NCBI GenBank assembly: GCA_039812375.1
Contig: JBDIAO010000005.1
Coordinates: 1 to 64,000 of the forward strand
Source of the DNA: JAGOME01 sp039812375
GTDB lineage: Bacteria; Actinomycetota; Actinomycetes; Actinomycetales; Dermatophilaceae
Length of the DNA: 64,000 nt
Direction of reading: 5' to 3'
Every line of letters starts with the position of its first letter. Within the stretch, counting starts at the first letter, position 1. The position numbers and the translations under genes were made by a program. The notes below the pieces were generated by a model, which searched no databases, was not told the origin of the DNA, and saw nothing but the letters and a program-made list of their open reading frames with translations. This document shows positions 43,718 to 51,239 of the stretch, in pieces.

Positions 43718-43723
43718 TACGGT
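43718..43723 (+). promoter_or_regulatory. Candidate leaderless -10 element (TACGGT)
   Basis: TACGGT is followed by seven bases and the GTG at 43731, the spacing seen at other leaderless genes in this window. Confidence 0.4.
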
Positions 43724-43730
43724 TGCGGCC

Positions 43731-43982
43731 GTGCAGAAGACGGCAGACTTCGCCTCCACCGATCAGCTCCGGAATGCCGCGCAAGCTGCGGGAGTCCCGG
43801 CCGCGCAAACCGAGGTCCTGGTGCACACCTACACTGAGTCCCAGCTCACAGCCCTGCGAGCAGCGCTTACCGGCGCCGCGTTGTTCGCACTCGCCGCCCT
43901 GGTGTATGTCCAGCCTTTCCCGACCGACCCGCTGCCGACCTCCGATGAGACTGTCGAGGCGACAGTCGCCCCGCCACGATGA
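43731..43982 (+). CDS. Small membrane protein resembling an MFS transporter C-terminus
   Basis: An 83-residue ORF with one transmembrane helix (LRAALTGAALFALAALVYVQPFP). The preceding segment (AAQAAGVPAAQTEVLVHTYTESQLTALRAAL) looks like the last periplasmic loop plus final helix of EmrB/QacA-type transporters. No other part of such a transporter is found upstream, so this is either an orphan fragment kept as a gene or a remnant. In favour of a living gene are its own -10 box at leaderless distance and a four-base ATGA overlap with the next gene. The similarity is from memory of family sequences. Confidence 0.5.
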   Translation: MQKTADFASTDQLRNAAQAAGVPAAQTEVLVHTYTESQLTALRAALTGAALFALAALVYVQPFPTDPLPTSDETVEATVAPPR

Positions 43983-44794
43983 GCAGCCAACAGTCCCGCA
44001 AAGGTCGGATGCCGCGTCGAACCGCGGCCGCACTCGGGGCCCTCCTCGCTGTCGTGACCATCGGTGGCTGTGGGGAGGGCGGCATCACGATACCGACGCC
44101 AACCCGCACCTCCCTGCCCTCGATCACGGCATCGCTGCCGTGGCGTCCCCCGAGCCCCACGCCGCCGGTGAGCCCGACGGACCACCCGACGACCGAACCG
44201 ACCGACAAGCCGACGTCCGAGCCGGCCCCAACCCAGCCTCCGACGCCGACATACGTGCCGACACCGACCCAGACCCAAGCCCCGCCACCCCCACCGACGG
44301 AAAACCCCGCCGCGACGGAAAACCCCGCCGCGACGGAGCACCCCGCAGCCGATGAGTCGGCGCAAGGCTTCCCCACATGGCTCTGGTGGCTTCTTGCTGC
44401 CGTCGCCGCGGGCAGCATCGGGTACCTTTTCCGCCGGGCCCGCCGACGCGGCGCGTGGGACGCCGAGGTTGCGGGCGCGCAGGCCGAAGCGGCGTGGTTC
44501 GCGCGCGATCTGCTGCCCCAGTTACTGCAGGCCCGGACCCCTGATGCGCTCGCTGGTGGCTGGCGGGTCAGTGCCGCCCGGGTGGCCGCCCTCGAAGACC
44601 AGCTCACCGCCCTCGAGGCGACCGCACCCGACCAGGGCCGTCGCGCCCTGGCGCGAGACCTGCGGGATGCGGTGCGCCATACCCGAGCAGGAGTCGACAC
44701 GAGCGTCGCGGTCGGCCAGATCCCGTCAGTGAGCCTCGTGGAGGCCGCTGCGCGCCTCCAGGCCGTCCTCAACGCGGCTGAATCGACCAACTGA
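43979..44794 (+). CDS. Proline/threonine-rich lipoprotein with C-terminal membrane helix
   Basis: A 271-residue hypothetical protein. It begins with a Tat/Sec-like basic region and the lipobox VVTIGGC, followed by about 85 residues rich in Pro and Thr that include TENPAA repeats. A transmembrane helix (FPTWLWWLLAAVAAGSIGYLF) comes next, then an Arg-rich stop-transfer and a cytoplasmic helical domain of about 120 residues. The layout suggests an envelope-spanning protein with an extracellular stalk. No family recognised. Translationally coupled to the small membrane protein before it. Confidence 0.75.
   Translation: MSSQQSRKGRMPRRTAAALGALLAVVTIGGCGEGGITIPTPTRTSLPSITASLPWRPPSPTPPVSPTDHPTTEPTDKPTSEPAPTQPPTPTYVPTPTQTQAPPPPPTENPAATENPAATEHPAADESAQGFPTWLWWLLAAVAAGSIGYLFRRARRRGAWDAEVAGAQAEAAWFARDLLPQLLQARTPDALAGGWRVSAARVAALEDQLTALEATAPDQGRRALARDLRDAVRHTRAGVDTSVAVGQIPSVSLVEAAARLQAVLNAAESTN
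44296..44349 (+). repeat. 18-bp in-frame tandem repeat (TENPAA units)
   Basis: Two perfect copies of GACGGAAAACCCCGCCGC and a third degenerate copy encode three TENPAA/TEHPAA units in the lipoprotein stalk. Confidence 0.9.
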
Positions 44795-44819
44795 ACCCAT
44801 TGCCGTCCCCGGCCGTCTC

Positions 44820-45881
44820 TCAGGTCTCGCTACGCGGACGGGTGCCGAAGACGATGTCGTCCCAGCTCGGCACCCGCGCTCGCCCTTTGCGACCAGCGTG
44901 CGGTGCCATCTCGCCTCCTGGCTCCTCTGTCGGCTCCTCCGCCGGCTCTTCCGCCGAGGGCGCGGCAGGCTCTTCCTCGGCATCTGGCTCCCCTGTGGAT
45001 GACTCCAGACTCGCCTCGCCGACTCGCTCGGGCACCTCTTGGTGCTGGTCCGGCACGTCGGGTGACATATCGAGGGGAATCTGCGGCAGGGCCGCCAGTC
45101 GTGCCTGACCCCCGGCCTGGGCAACCTGGGTGGTTCCAGGTCGTCGGGGTCGTCGCCGGCCTCGTTGCGAGAGCGCCCGAACCGCGTCGGTGAGCTCGTC
45201 CTCGGTGCCGTGGGTCTCCAGCGCAGCTTCCCCAACGACGTCCTCTGCCTCGATGTCGAAGACCCGGTCACGCGGGTCCGTGCTCACCGGCACGTGAGGC
45301 GTCGGGATTGCCTCGGCAGACTCTTGCTCGGTGAGCCAGCGGGCATCATCGTCGACGGCCCTCAAGTAGCGTGCCTTGGGGTCGAAGCGCCAGGACGCGG
45401 TGCGCTCGCGGCCACCAGCGGGGAAGGTGAGGACCACTGTCCACACTCCAGCAGCGTCTCGCGATGAGTCCCACGTGACGGCATCGAGAGCAACCCCGCG
45501 TCCTCGAAGGCGGTCCAGGCAGCGGTCCTCCAAGAGTGCGCCGGACCGGCCGTCGGGTCCCGGGTTCGTCAAACGCGCGAGGTTGGCGACATATTCGCGT
45601 TCGGCGAGGATCGGCACCTCGAACTTGCGGACTTTCTCCACTGTCCACCCGCTGCGCACAGCCACCTCTGGTGCGGACAGCCCTGCGCGGATGAGGTCTT
45701 GGACATCCCGGGCGGCCAATCCGCCGGCCTCAATCTGGAGCTGCCCCAGGCGCGGTCGGTCCCGGCGCACCGCGGCGCGCAGTGCCTCGTCCAGCGGCAC
45801 CCGGAAGCGGGCTCCGTCCTCGTCGGCAAGCAGGACATGAGTGCCGTCGTCCTGGACGCCGATGAGCCGTAGGTCCTGCAT
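44820..45881 (-). CDS. sepH: Septation protein SepH (DUF3071)
   Basis: A 353-residue cell-division protein that binds FtsZ and promotes Z-ring assembly in actinobacteria. The N-terminal DUF3071 domain begins MQDLRLIGVQDDGTHVLL and contains the helix-turn-helix-like segment SAPEVAVRSGWTVEKVRKFEVPIL needed for FtsZ activation. The rest is acidic and disordered, ending in a short basic motif (AHAGRKGRARVPSWDDIVFG). The ATG at 45881 was chosen because the DUF starts there; the longer frame adds 70 unrelated residues. It is divergent from the inositol phosphatase. Confidence 0.93.
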   Translation of the reverse strand: MQDLRLIGVQDDGTHVLLADEDGARFRVPLDEALRAAVRRDRPRLGQLQIEAGGLAARDVQDLIRAGLSAPEVAVRSGWTVEKVRKFEVPILAEREYVANLARLTNPGPDGRSGALLEDRCLDRLRGRGVALDAVTWDSSRDAAGVWTVVLTFPAGGRERTASWRFDPKARYLRAVDDDARWLTEQESAEAIPTPHVPVSTDPRDRVFDIEAEDVVGEAALETHGTEDELTDAVRALSQRGRRRPRRPGTTQVAQAGGQARLAALPQIPLDMSPDVPDQHQEVPERVGEASLESSTGEPDAEEEPAAPSAEEPAEEPTEEPGGEMAPHAGRKGRARVPSWDDIVFGTRPRSET

Positions 45882-45970
45882 CTCGCTCTTCCGTCTCGCG
45901 CGGGTAGTCGAGTCGACTGTGCCACCTTCTGCCTGCGGATGCCGGTTCGGCGCGCCGTTCGGGATGCGTC

Positions 45971-45976
45971 TACGTT
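45971..45976 (+). promoter_or_regulatory. Candidate -10 element (TACGTT) for the inositol phosphatase gene
   Basis: TACGTT is separated by GGAGGGC from the GTG at 45984. The spacer can be read as a leaderless start or as a ribosome site; the two cannot be told apart from sequence. Confidence 0.35.
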
Positions 45977-45983
45977 GGAGGGC

Positions 45984-46865
45984 GTGCCCACCATCGAGAG
46001 CCTCGCGGTGCCCGAGACCCGTCACATCGCCGAGCTCGAGCGCGTCGCGGCTGCGGTTGCCCTGGACGCCGCGCGGTTCGTCGTCGACCACCGCCCACAG
46101 GACCTGCAGGCCGTGACGAAGTCGAGCCGGACCGACGTGGTCACAGTCATGGACCAGGCCGCCCAGGAGCGGATCCTCGCCGCACTGGCCCAGGCTCGTC
46201 CCGACGACGCCGTGCTCGGTGAGGAGGCCGGCGGGAGCAGCGGCATCTCCGGCATCACGTGGGTGGTCGACCCGATCGACGGCACGACAAACTACCTCTA
46301 CGGACTCCCTCCGTATGCCGTCTCCGTCGCTGCAGTGGTCGGTGACCCTCGGACGGGGGGTGGGTGGCGCCCGGTAGCCGGTGCCGTCGTGGACGCGGCG
46401 TGCGGGACCAGCTATCAGGCCGGTCTAGGACTGGGCGCCCGCCGGATCGATGCTCACGGGGCGGTGACGCCACTGAAGGCAGCGCCGGCGCCGGATCTGG
46501 GCACTGCTCTGGTGGCGACTGGGTTTGGCTACCGCGCACCTCGCCGGGCCGCGCAGGCACGGGTCCTTCTCGACCTGCTGCCCCAGGTCCGGGACATCCG
46601 CCGCCTCGGTAGTGCGGCGATCGATCTGTGCCATCTGGCTGCCGGCCAGGTCGACGCCTACTACGAGACCGGTCTCAACCCTTGGGATATGGCAGCTGGA
46701 TGGCTGGTGTGTACCGAGTCGGGGATCGTCGTCGGTGGCCTCGGCGGGCCCGAGGATCTCGTGCCAGCGGAGGAGCTGCTGTGGGCTTGCCCACAGGGTC
46801 TGGTGACGGCATACGGGGGTCTTGTCGCCGGGCTCACCGTGCGCCACAAGGTCCCGCAGAGCTGA
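45984..46865 (+). CDS. suhB: Inositol-1-monophosphatase family protein
   Basis: A 293-residue Mg-dependent phosphatase that would release inositol from inositol-1-phosphate, a precursor of phosphatidylinositol and mycothiol. Metal ligands are seen in LGEEAGG, WVVDPIDGTTNYLYG (family signature) and NPWDMAAGWLVCTESG. The C-terminal residues are poorly conserved. The gene order suhB, DUF4193, dut matches M. tuberculosis Rv2701c-Rv2697c. GTG at 45984 removes 15 unrelated residues of the longer frame. Confidence 0.92.
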   Translation: MPTIESLAVPETRHIAELERVAAAVALDAARFVVDHRPQDLQAVTKSSRTDVVTVMDQAAQERILAALAQARPDDAVLGEEAGGSSGISGITWVVDPIDGTTNYLYGLPPYAVSVAAVVGDPRTGGGWRPVAGAVVDAACGTSYQAGLGLGARRIDAHGAVTPLKAAPAPDLGTALVATGFGYRAPRRAAQARVLLDLLPQVRDIRRLGSAAIDLCHLAAGQVDAYYETGLNPWDMAAGWLVCTESGIVVGGLGGPEDLVPAEELLWACPQGLVTAYGGLVAGLTVRHKVPQS

Positions 46866-47054
46866 CCCGGCCCGGCCGTTTCCTCGGCGCGGCCCAAGGC
46901 CTTCGTCTCGCACTCCAGTCGATTGCGCGCCGGATGGGACGAAATGGTCTCCCATGGTGCACAATCTCGGCTCTCAGACGGGCACAAACCACGAGGCCCG
47001 GACGTTGCCCGGGGCAGACAAGGCCCAGGTCCTTGAAGGGAGAGGAGCTGCATC

Positions 47055-47354
47055 ATGGCGACTGACTACGACGCGCCACGCAAGACCGATGACGAGTTGT
47101 CTGAGGACTCGATCGAGGAGTTGAAGAGCCGCCGCGTCGACAAGCACTCCTCCAGCGTCGACATCGACGAGACCGAGCAGGCAGAAGGCTTCGAACTGCC
47201 CGGCGCCGACCTGTCCGGAGAGGAGTTGTCGGTGCGGGTGCTGCCCCGCCAGGCCGACGAGTTCACCTGCTCCCGATGCTTCCTGGTCCACCACCGCAGC
47301 CAGCTCGCCGCAGAGAAGGGCGGGATGATGATCTGCCGGGAGTGTGCCGCCTGA
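47055..47354 (+). CDS. DUF4193 family protein
   Basis: A 99-residue acidic protein with the DUF4193 signature: a MATDYDAPRKTDDE start, an acidic middle, and a C-terminal zinc-ribbon-like pair (FTCSRCFLVHHRSQLA and ICRECAA). It is abundant and conserved in actinobacteria (Rv2699c in M. tuberculosis), with no established function. An AGAGGAG ribosome site precedes the ATG. About 190 bases without a gene precede it and hold its promoter. It overlaps the dut start by 13 bases. Confidence 0.93.
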   Translation: MATDYDAPRKTDDELSEDSIEELKSRRVDKHSSSVDIDETEQAEGFELPGADLSGEELSVRVLPRQADEFTCSRCFLVHHRSQLAAEKGGMMICRECAA

Positions 47355-47821
47355 ACGGGAGCCCGCCGACTCTGCAGGTCCGGGTCCGTCGGCTGCACCC
47401 AGACGCCACGCTGCCGGCCTATGCCACCCCCGGTGACGCCGGGGCCGACCTGACCTCGGTCGCCCAGGTGACCCTGGGACCGGGGGAACGCGTTCTCGTG
47501 CCTACCGGTATCGCGATGGCGTTGCCCGCCGGCACAGTCGGCCTGGTGCACCCCCGGTCAGGCCTGGCGGCACGCCATGGGGTCACCGTGGTCAACGCGC
47601 CCGGCACGATCGACTCCGGCTACCGAGGCGAGGTCTTGGTCAACCTCGTCAACCTCGACCCGCAGGAGAGCTTCACGGTGCGACCCGGGGATCGGATCGC
47701 TCAACTCGTCATCCAGCACTGCCTGCACGGGGCCTTCACCGAGGCCGATTCGCTCGATGACACCGCTCGGGGGGAGACTGGACACGGTTCAACCGGGGGC
47801 TTCGGCCCGATGAGGAAGTGA
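47342..47821 (+). CDS. dut: dUTP diphosphatase
   Basis: A 159-residue trimeric dUTPase that keeps uracil out of DNA and supplies dUMP. All five motifs are present: TPGDAGADLTS, VHPRSGLAARHG, NAPGTIDSGYRGEV, RPGDRIAQLVIQ and the flexible C-terminal GSTGGFGPMR. The GTG at 47342 lies within the end of the DUF4193 gene, so translation is coupled. Seven bases separate it from the DUF3710 gene. Confidence 0.95.
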   Translation: MCRLNGSPPTLQVRVRRLHPDATLPAYATPGDAGADLTSVAQVTLGPGERVLVPTGIAMALPAGTVGLVHPRSGLAARHGVTVVNAPGTIDSGYRGEVLVNLVNLDPQESFTVRPGDRIAQLVIQHCLHGAFTEADSLDDTARGETGHGSTGGFGPMRK

Positions 47822-47828
47822 GCAGGAC

Positions 47829-48692
47829 GTGGCATTGTTCCGGCGCCGCAAGGGCGCGGCCGTCGTCGGTGACGGGACGGACGGGGTCGCCAAGGCACGC
47901 GAGCGCGACATCGATGATGACGATGAGAGCCTCGAGGAGATCGTCGGCGACAACGGTCGGTCGGACGAGCACGGGGGAGATGAAGACGCCACTGTGGCCT
48001 ATGACCGTTCCGGCGGCCCATGGGATGCCGCTGAGGTGGACTCCACGGGCTTGTTCGACTGCGGTGGGCTACGTCTGCGCCCAGTCGAGGGGATGCAACT
48101 GGCGCTGGAGTTGGACCAGTCGCAACAGACGATTCAGTCCGTCCGGGTGACGCTTGCCGACTCCTCGCTCCAGTTGCAGGCGTTTGCGGCACCCCGCTCG
48201 GGGGGGATGTGGGTCGAGATCCGTGACGAGATCGCCGCAGCGGTGGTCGCCGGCGGCGGCACCGCAGAGACCGCGTCGGGACCGGTCGGGCTGGAGGTGC
48301 GGACCCGGATGCGTTCCGCAGGTCCGAACAAGAGCACCGTCTTCGCGCCGGTTCGCTTCCTTGGCGTCGACGGTCCGCGATGGTTCCTGCGGGGTGTGCT
48401 CGCCGGGCGGGCCGCGATCGACGACACCGCGGCGGCCGCGTTGCTGGAGATCTTCCAAGGGGTCGTGGTCGTCCGCGGCCAGGAGCCCATGGGTCCTCGA
48501 GAACTGATCCCCCTCACCGTGCCCCGCGAGGTGTCGTCGGCGCCGGAGGGCGCATCCGACGACCCCACGGCGGAAGGGGACGGCCCACCGGAAGGGGACG
48601 CCACAGCGGAGGGGGCCGATACCCCTGGTGACCGGCGGTTCGGCGACCTCAACCCCTTCGAGCGTGGACCTGAGATCACCGAGGTGCGCTGA
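47829..48692 (+). CDS. DUF3710 family protein
   Basis: A 287-residue soluble protein with an acidic N-terminal tail, a central conserved DUF3710 domain (LRLRPVEGMQLALELDQSQQ through GRAAIDDTAAAALLEIFQGVVVVRG) and an acidic Glu/Gly/Pro tail with imperfect EGD repeats. M. tuberculosis Rv2696c is the equivalent in the same gene order. Function unknown. GTG start behind an AGCAGGA site; the stop shares a base with the following ATG. Confidence 0.9.
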   Translation: MALFRRRKGAAVVGDGTDGVAKARERDIDDDDESLEEIVGDNGRSDEHGGDEDATVAYDRSGGPWDAAEVDSTGLFDCGGLRLRPVEGMQLALELDQSQQTIQSVRVTLADSSLQLQAFAAPRSGGMWVEIRDEIAAAVVAGGGTAETASGPVGLEVRTRMRSAGPNKSTVFAPVRFLGVDGPRWFLRGVLAGRAAIDDTAAAALLEIFQGVVVVRGQEPMGPRELIPLTVPREVSSAPEGASDDPTAEGDGPPEGDATAEGADTPGDRRFGDLNPFERGPEITEVR

Positions 48693-49051
48693 TGAGTCTG
48701 CGGTCGCGCTTGCATGACATCGGCAAGAGTCAAAGTCAGCATGAGGCTGACGACATCCGCCGGGAGCAGGCATCCTGGGGCACGCCACACAACGCGCCGC
48801 TGCAGGACCGGGAGCTGGCCGTGGTCCACGGGCTGGTCCGGTCGGTGACCCTGCCACCGGTGACCAGTGTCCCGGTTTTCGAAGCCGAGGTGTTCGACGG
48901 CACTATCGCGGTGCGGCTGGTCTGGATCGGGCGTCGGCGGATCCCCGGGGTGGAGCCCGGGGTGTTCCTGCGCGTCTCGGGCAGGGTGTGCATGGCTGAA
49001 GGCGTCCCGACGATCCGCAACCCGCACTACGACATCTTGCCGGCTCGATGA
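48692..49051 (+). CDS. OB-fold nucleic-acid-binding domain protein
   Basis: A 119-residue single OB-fold protein (VVHGLVRSVTLPP, AEVFDGTIAVRLVWIGRRRIPGVEPGVFLRVSGRV), related in style to RecG wedge domains and Rv2694c of M. tuberculosis. It probably binds single-stranded nucleic acid. It is translationally coupled on both sides (one-base overlap upstream, ATGA downstream) with DUF3710 and DUF3159 genes. Confidence 0.88.
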   Translation: MSLRSRLHDIGKSQSQHEADDIRREQASWGTPHNAPLQDRELAVVHGLVRSVTLPPVTSVPVFEAEVFDGTIAVRLVWIGRRRIPGVEPGVFLRVSGRVCMAEGVPTIRNPHYDILPAR

Positions 49052-49824
49052 CTGCCACGGTCGACACCGTGGAGGGGCTGATCCAGCATCGACTCGCCAC
49101 GGCTCTGGGGGGCTGGCGAGGATCGTTGGAGACGGCGTTGCCGGTTCTGGGGTTCGTCGGGATGTGGACACTGCGGCACGATGTGCGCGCGGCAGTGGTC
49201 ACGGCGGGCGCCCTCGCCCTGGCGGTGGCCGTGGTCCGGCTCCTCCAGCGGTCCACCCTCCAGCACGTCCTGACCGCCGTCGCCGCCACGGCACTCGCGG
49301 CGTGGTTTGCGCTGCGCAGCGGACGGGCGGAGGACGCCTTCCTGCCCGGGATCCTGTTTAACCTCGGTGCCGCACTTGTCGTCACCGTGGCCAACGTGCT
49401 CCGCTGGCCTGTCGTCGGCTTCCTCGTGGGAGTCGCCGATCCCCGGGCCAGCGAAGACCCTTTCGGCTGGCGGCGAAGCCAGGCCTTCGTCAGCGTATGC
49501 CAGCGGCTTACCTGGGTGCTTGTCGCCACGTATGCCGTTCGCCTGCTCGTCATGGTGCCGCTGTGGCTGCGAGCCGATGTGGCGCTGCTCGGCATAGCGA
49601 AGATCGTTCTCGGCTGGCCGTTGTGGATCCTCGCACTGGCCCTGATGGGCGCCCTGCTCGCCCGCGGTCGAACCCCCCTGGACGTAGAGGCGGCCGCGTT
49701 GGCGGAGCCAGCGGCGGCGGTGTCAGCAGACCTGGAGGCGGCGGTGTCAGCGGACTCGGAGGCGGCGGAGTTAGCCGATCCGGAGGTCAGCGGTGATCGC
49801 GAGGGGTCCGCTCTCCGGGACTGA
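49048..49824 (+). CDS. DUF3159 membrane protein
   Basis: A 258-residue membrane protein with about five to six helices (ALPVLGFVGMWTL, AAVVTAGALALAVAVVRLL, HVLTAVAATALAAWFAL, GILFNLGAALVVTVANVL, and two C-terminal). The EDPFGWRR loop is characteristic of DUF3159. The C-terminal tail carries 8-residue acidic repeats of the AAVSADLE type. Function unknown; it corresponds to Rv2693c. The 3' end overlaps the convergent TrkA gene by 38 bases. Confidence 0.9.
   Translation: MTATVDTVEGLIQHRLATALGGWRGSLETALPVLGFVGMWTLRHDVRAAVVTAGALALAVAVVRLLQRSTLQHVLTAVAATALAAWFALRSGRAEDAFLPGILFNLGAALVVTVANVLRWPVVGFLVGVADPRASEDPFGWRRSQAFVSVCQRLTWVLVATYAVRLLVMVPLWLRADVALLGIAKIVLGWPLWILALALMGALLARGRTPLDVEAAALAEPAAAVSADLEAAVSADSEAAELADPEVSGDREGSALRD
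49713..49760 (+). repeat. 24-bp in-frame tandem repeat in DUF3159 tail
   Basis: Two near-identical 24-bp units starting GGCGGCGGTGTCAGC encode AAVSADLE and AAVSADSE, with a third more diverged unit after them. Confidence 0.8.
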
Positions 49825-50470
49825 GCAGCTGCTCCAGTACGGCCTCGCCCTCCGTTGTCGTCACGAAGAGCAGCTCGTCGAGTGGTTCGATCGCGTCATC
49901 GGCGGACGGAGCGATCGGCCGCCCACCGCGGATGATCCCGGTGAGCACCGTATCTGCGGGGAAGGTGATGTCACCCACCCGGGTACCGGCAAGCGGGGAG
50001 TCCGTCGGCAGGGTCATCTCCACCATGGAGGCCCGACCTTGCTGGAACTCGAAGATCCGCACGAGATCACCGACGGTGACCGCCTCTTCGACGAGTGCGG
50101 TCATCAGACGTGGAGTCGACACGGCGACATCCACCCCCCACGCCTCGTCGAACATCCACTCGTTCTTGGGGTTGTTGACCCGGGCGACCGTGCGTGGAAC
50201 GGCGAACTCGGTTTTGGCCAGCAGCGACAGGACGAGATTGACCTTGTCGTCCCCGGTGGCTGCGACGACGACCTCACAGTCGGCCAGACCTGCCTCGGAG
50301 AGCGCCTCGAGCTCGCAGGCATCGGCCTGCAACCAGTTCGCCTCGGGTAGCTTGGCGATCCGGTCCCCACCAGCATCCTTGTCGATGAGCAACACGGTGT
50401 GGCCGTTGCGGATCAGCTCGTGGGCGATCGACCGGCCGACACTGCCGGCTCCGGCGATGACGACACGCAT
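49787..50470 (-). CDS. TrkA-type potassium channel/transporter regulator (CeoC-like)
   Basis: A 227-residue cytosolic regulator with an N-terminal RCK nucleotide-binding domain (MRVVIAGAGSVGRSIAHEL, then LLIDKDAG) and a C-terminal TrkA-C domain. These proteins gate K+ uptake systems in response to NAD(H) or ATP. It follows the paralogous gene at 50522 on the same strand, the ceoB-ceoC arrangement of mycobacteria. No Trk/Ktr membrane subunit is in the window; the divergent APC permease may be their partner. Confidence 0.9.
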   Translation of the reverse strand: MRVVIAGAGSVGRSIAHELIRNGHTVLLIDKDAGGDRIAKLPEANWLQADACELEALSEAGLADCEVVVAATGDDKVNLVLSLLAKTEFAVPRTVARVNNPKNEWMFDEAWGVDVAVSTPRLMTALVEEAVTVGDLVRIFEFQQGRASMVEMTLPTDSPLAGTRVGDITFPADTVLTGIIRGGRPIAPSADDAIEPLDELLFVTTTEGEAVLEQLLSPGERTPRDHR

Positions 50471-50521
50471 CTGTAGTCTCCTTCCCTCGCGGCAGCGTGG
50501 GGGTTGTCCGACAGGTTTCGG

Positions 50522-51184
50522 TCAGTGCACGGGCGGGGGGCTGTCGAAGGACCGCTCCGCCGCGGCAAGCCGGTCCCGGGTGACGACGAGATGGACGAGG
50601 TCGCCATCCTGATGGACCATGACCGGGGTGGGGACCAGGCCCTCACCGAAGCGGGTGATGAAGGCGATCCGCCCAGCGCTGGCCTCCTCGAGCTCGGCGT
50701 AGCGTCGACCCACCCAGGCGGACGAGACCGGCATCTCCGCGATCACGACCTTCCCGGAGGGGTCGACGAACTCGGGGACATGGCCCTGGGGGAGGACCCG
50801 GCGCAGCATCTGGTCCGTCGTCCACTTCACCGTCGCCACGGTGGGGATGCCCAGCCTCTGGTAGATCTCGGCCCGGCCCGGGTCATAGATCCGCGCCACG
50901 ACGTTTTCGACGCCGAACACCTCCCGGGCCACACGTGCCGCGAGGATGTTGGAGTTGTCGCCGCTGGAGACCGCGGCGAAGGCATACGCCTCTGCGGTTC
51001 GTGCCGTGGTGAGGGTGTCTCGGTCGAAGCCCAACCCGAGGACGCGACGACCCTCGAAACCAGCTCCCAGGCGGGCGAAGGCGCTCTCGTCCTGGTCGAT
51101 GACCGCCACGTCATGGCCGAACCGTTCGAGCCCCCGGGCCAAGCTCGCGCCTACCCGGCCGCACCCCATGATGACGAAATGCAC
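50522..51184 (-). CDS. TrkA-type potassium transporter regulator (CeoB-like)
   Basis: A 220-residue RCK protein beginning VHFVIMGCGRVGASLARGLE, with the acidic residue after the second strand (VAVIDQDE) that binds the nucleotide ribose. The C-terminal TrkA-C half runs from about residue 140. The GTG at 51184 was chosen because TAGCGT lies seven bases before it and the longer frame has no similarity. It is the first gene of the pair with the CeoC-like gene and divergent from the APC permease with only a 55-base shared promoter region. Confidence 0.9.
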   Translation of the reverse strand: MHFVIMGCGRVGASLARGLERFGHDVAVIDQDESAFARLGAGFEGRRVLGLGFDRDTLTTARTAEAYAFAAVSSGDNSNILAARVAREVFGVENVVARIYDPGRAEIYQRLGIPTVATVKWTTDQMLRRVLPQGHVPEFVDPSGKVVIAEMPVSSAWVGRRYAELEEASAGRIAFITRFGEGLVPTPVMVHQDGDLVHLVVTRDRLAAAERSFDSPPPVH

Positions 51185-51191
51185 GCTGCGA

Positions 51192-51197
51192 ACGCTA
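51192..51197 (-). promoter_or_regulatory. Candidate leaderless -10 element (TAGCGT) for ceoB-like gene
   Basis: On the minus strand TAGCGT precedes the GTG at 51184 by seven bases. It faces the TACAGT box of the permease gene 30 bases away. Confidence 0.5.
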
Positions 51198-51226
51198 CAC
51201 CGCAGCCGGCACTCATGAGTGAGCCC

Positions 51227-51232
51227 TACAGT
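51227..51232 (+). promoter_or_regulatory. Candidate leaderless -10 element (TACAGT) for APC permease
   Basis: TACAGT is followed by seven bases and the GTG at 51240, which supports that start over the earlier GTG codons at 51219 and 51231. Confidence 0.5.
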
Positions 51233-51239
51233 GGCACCC

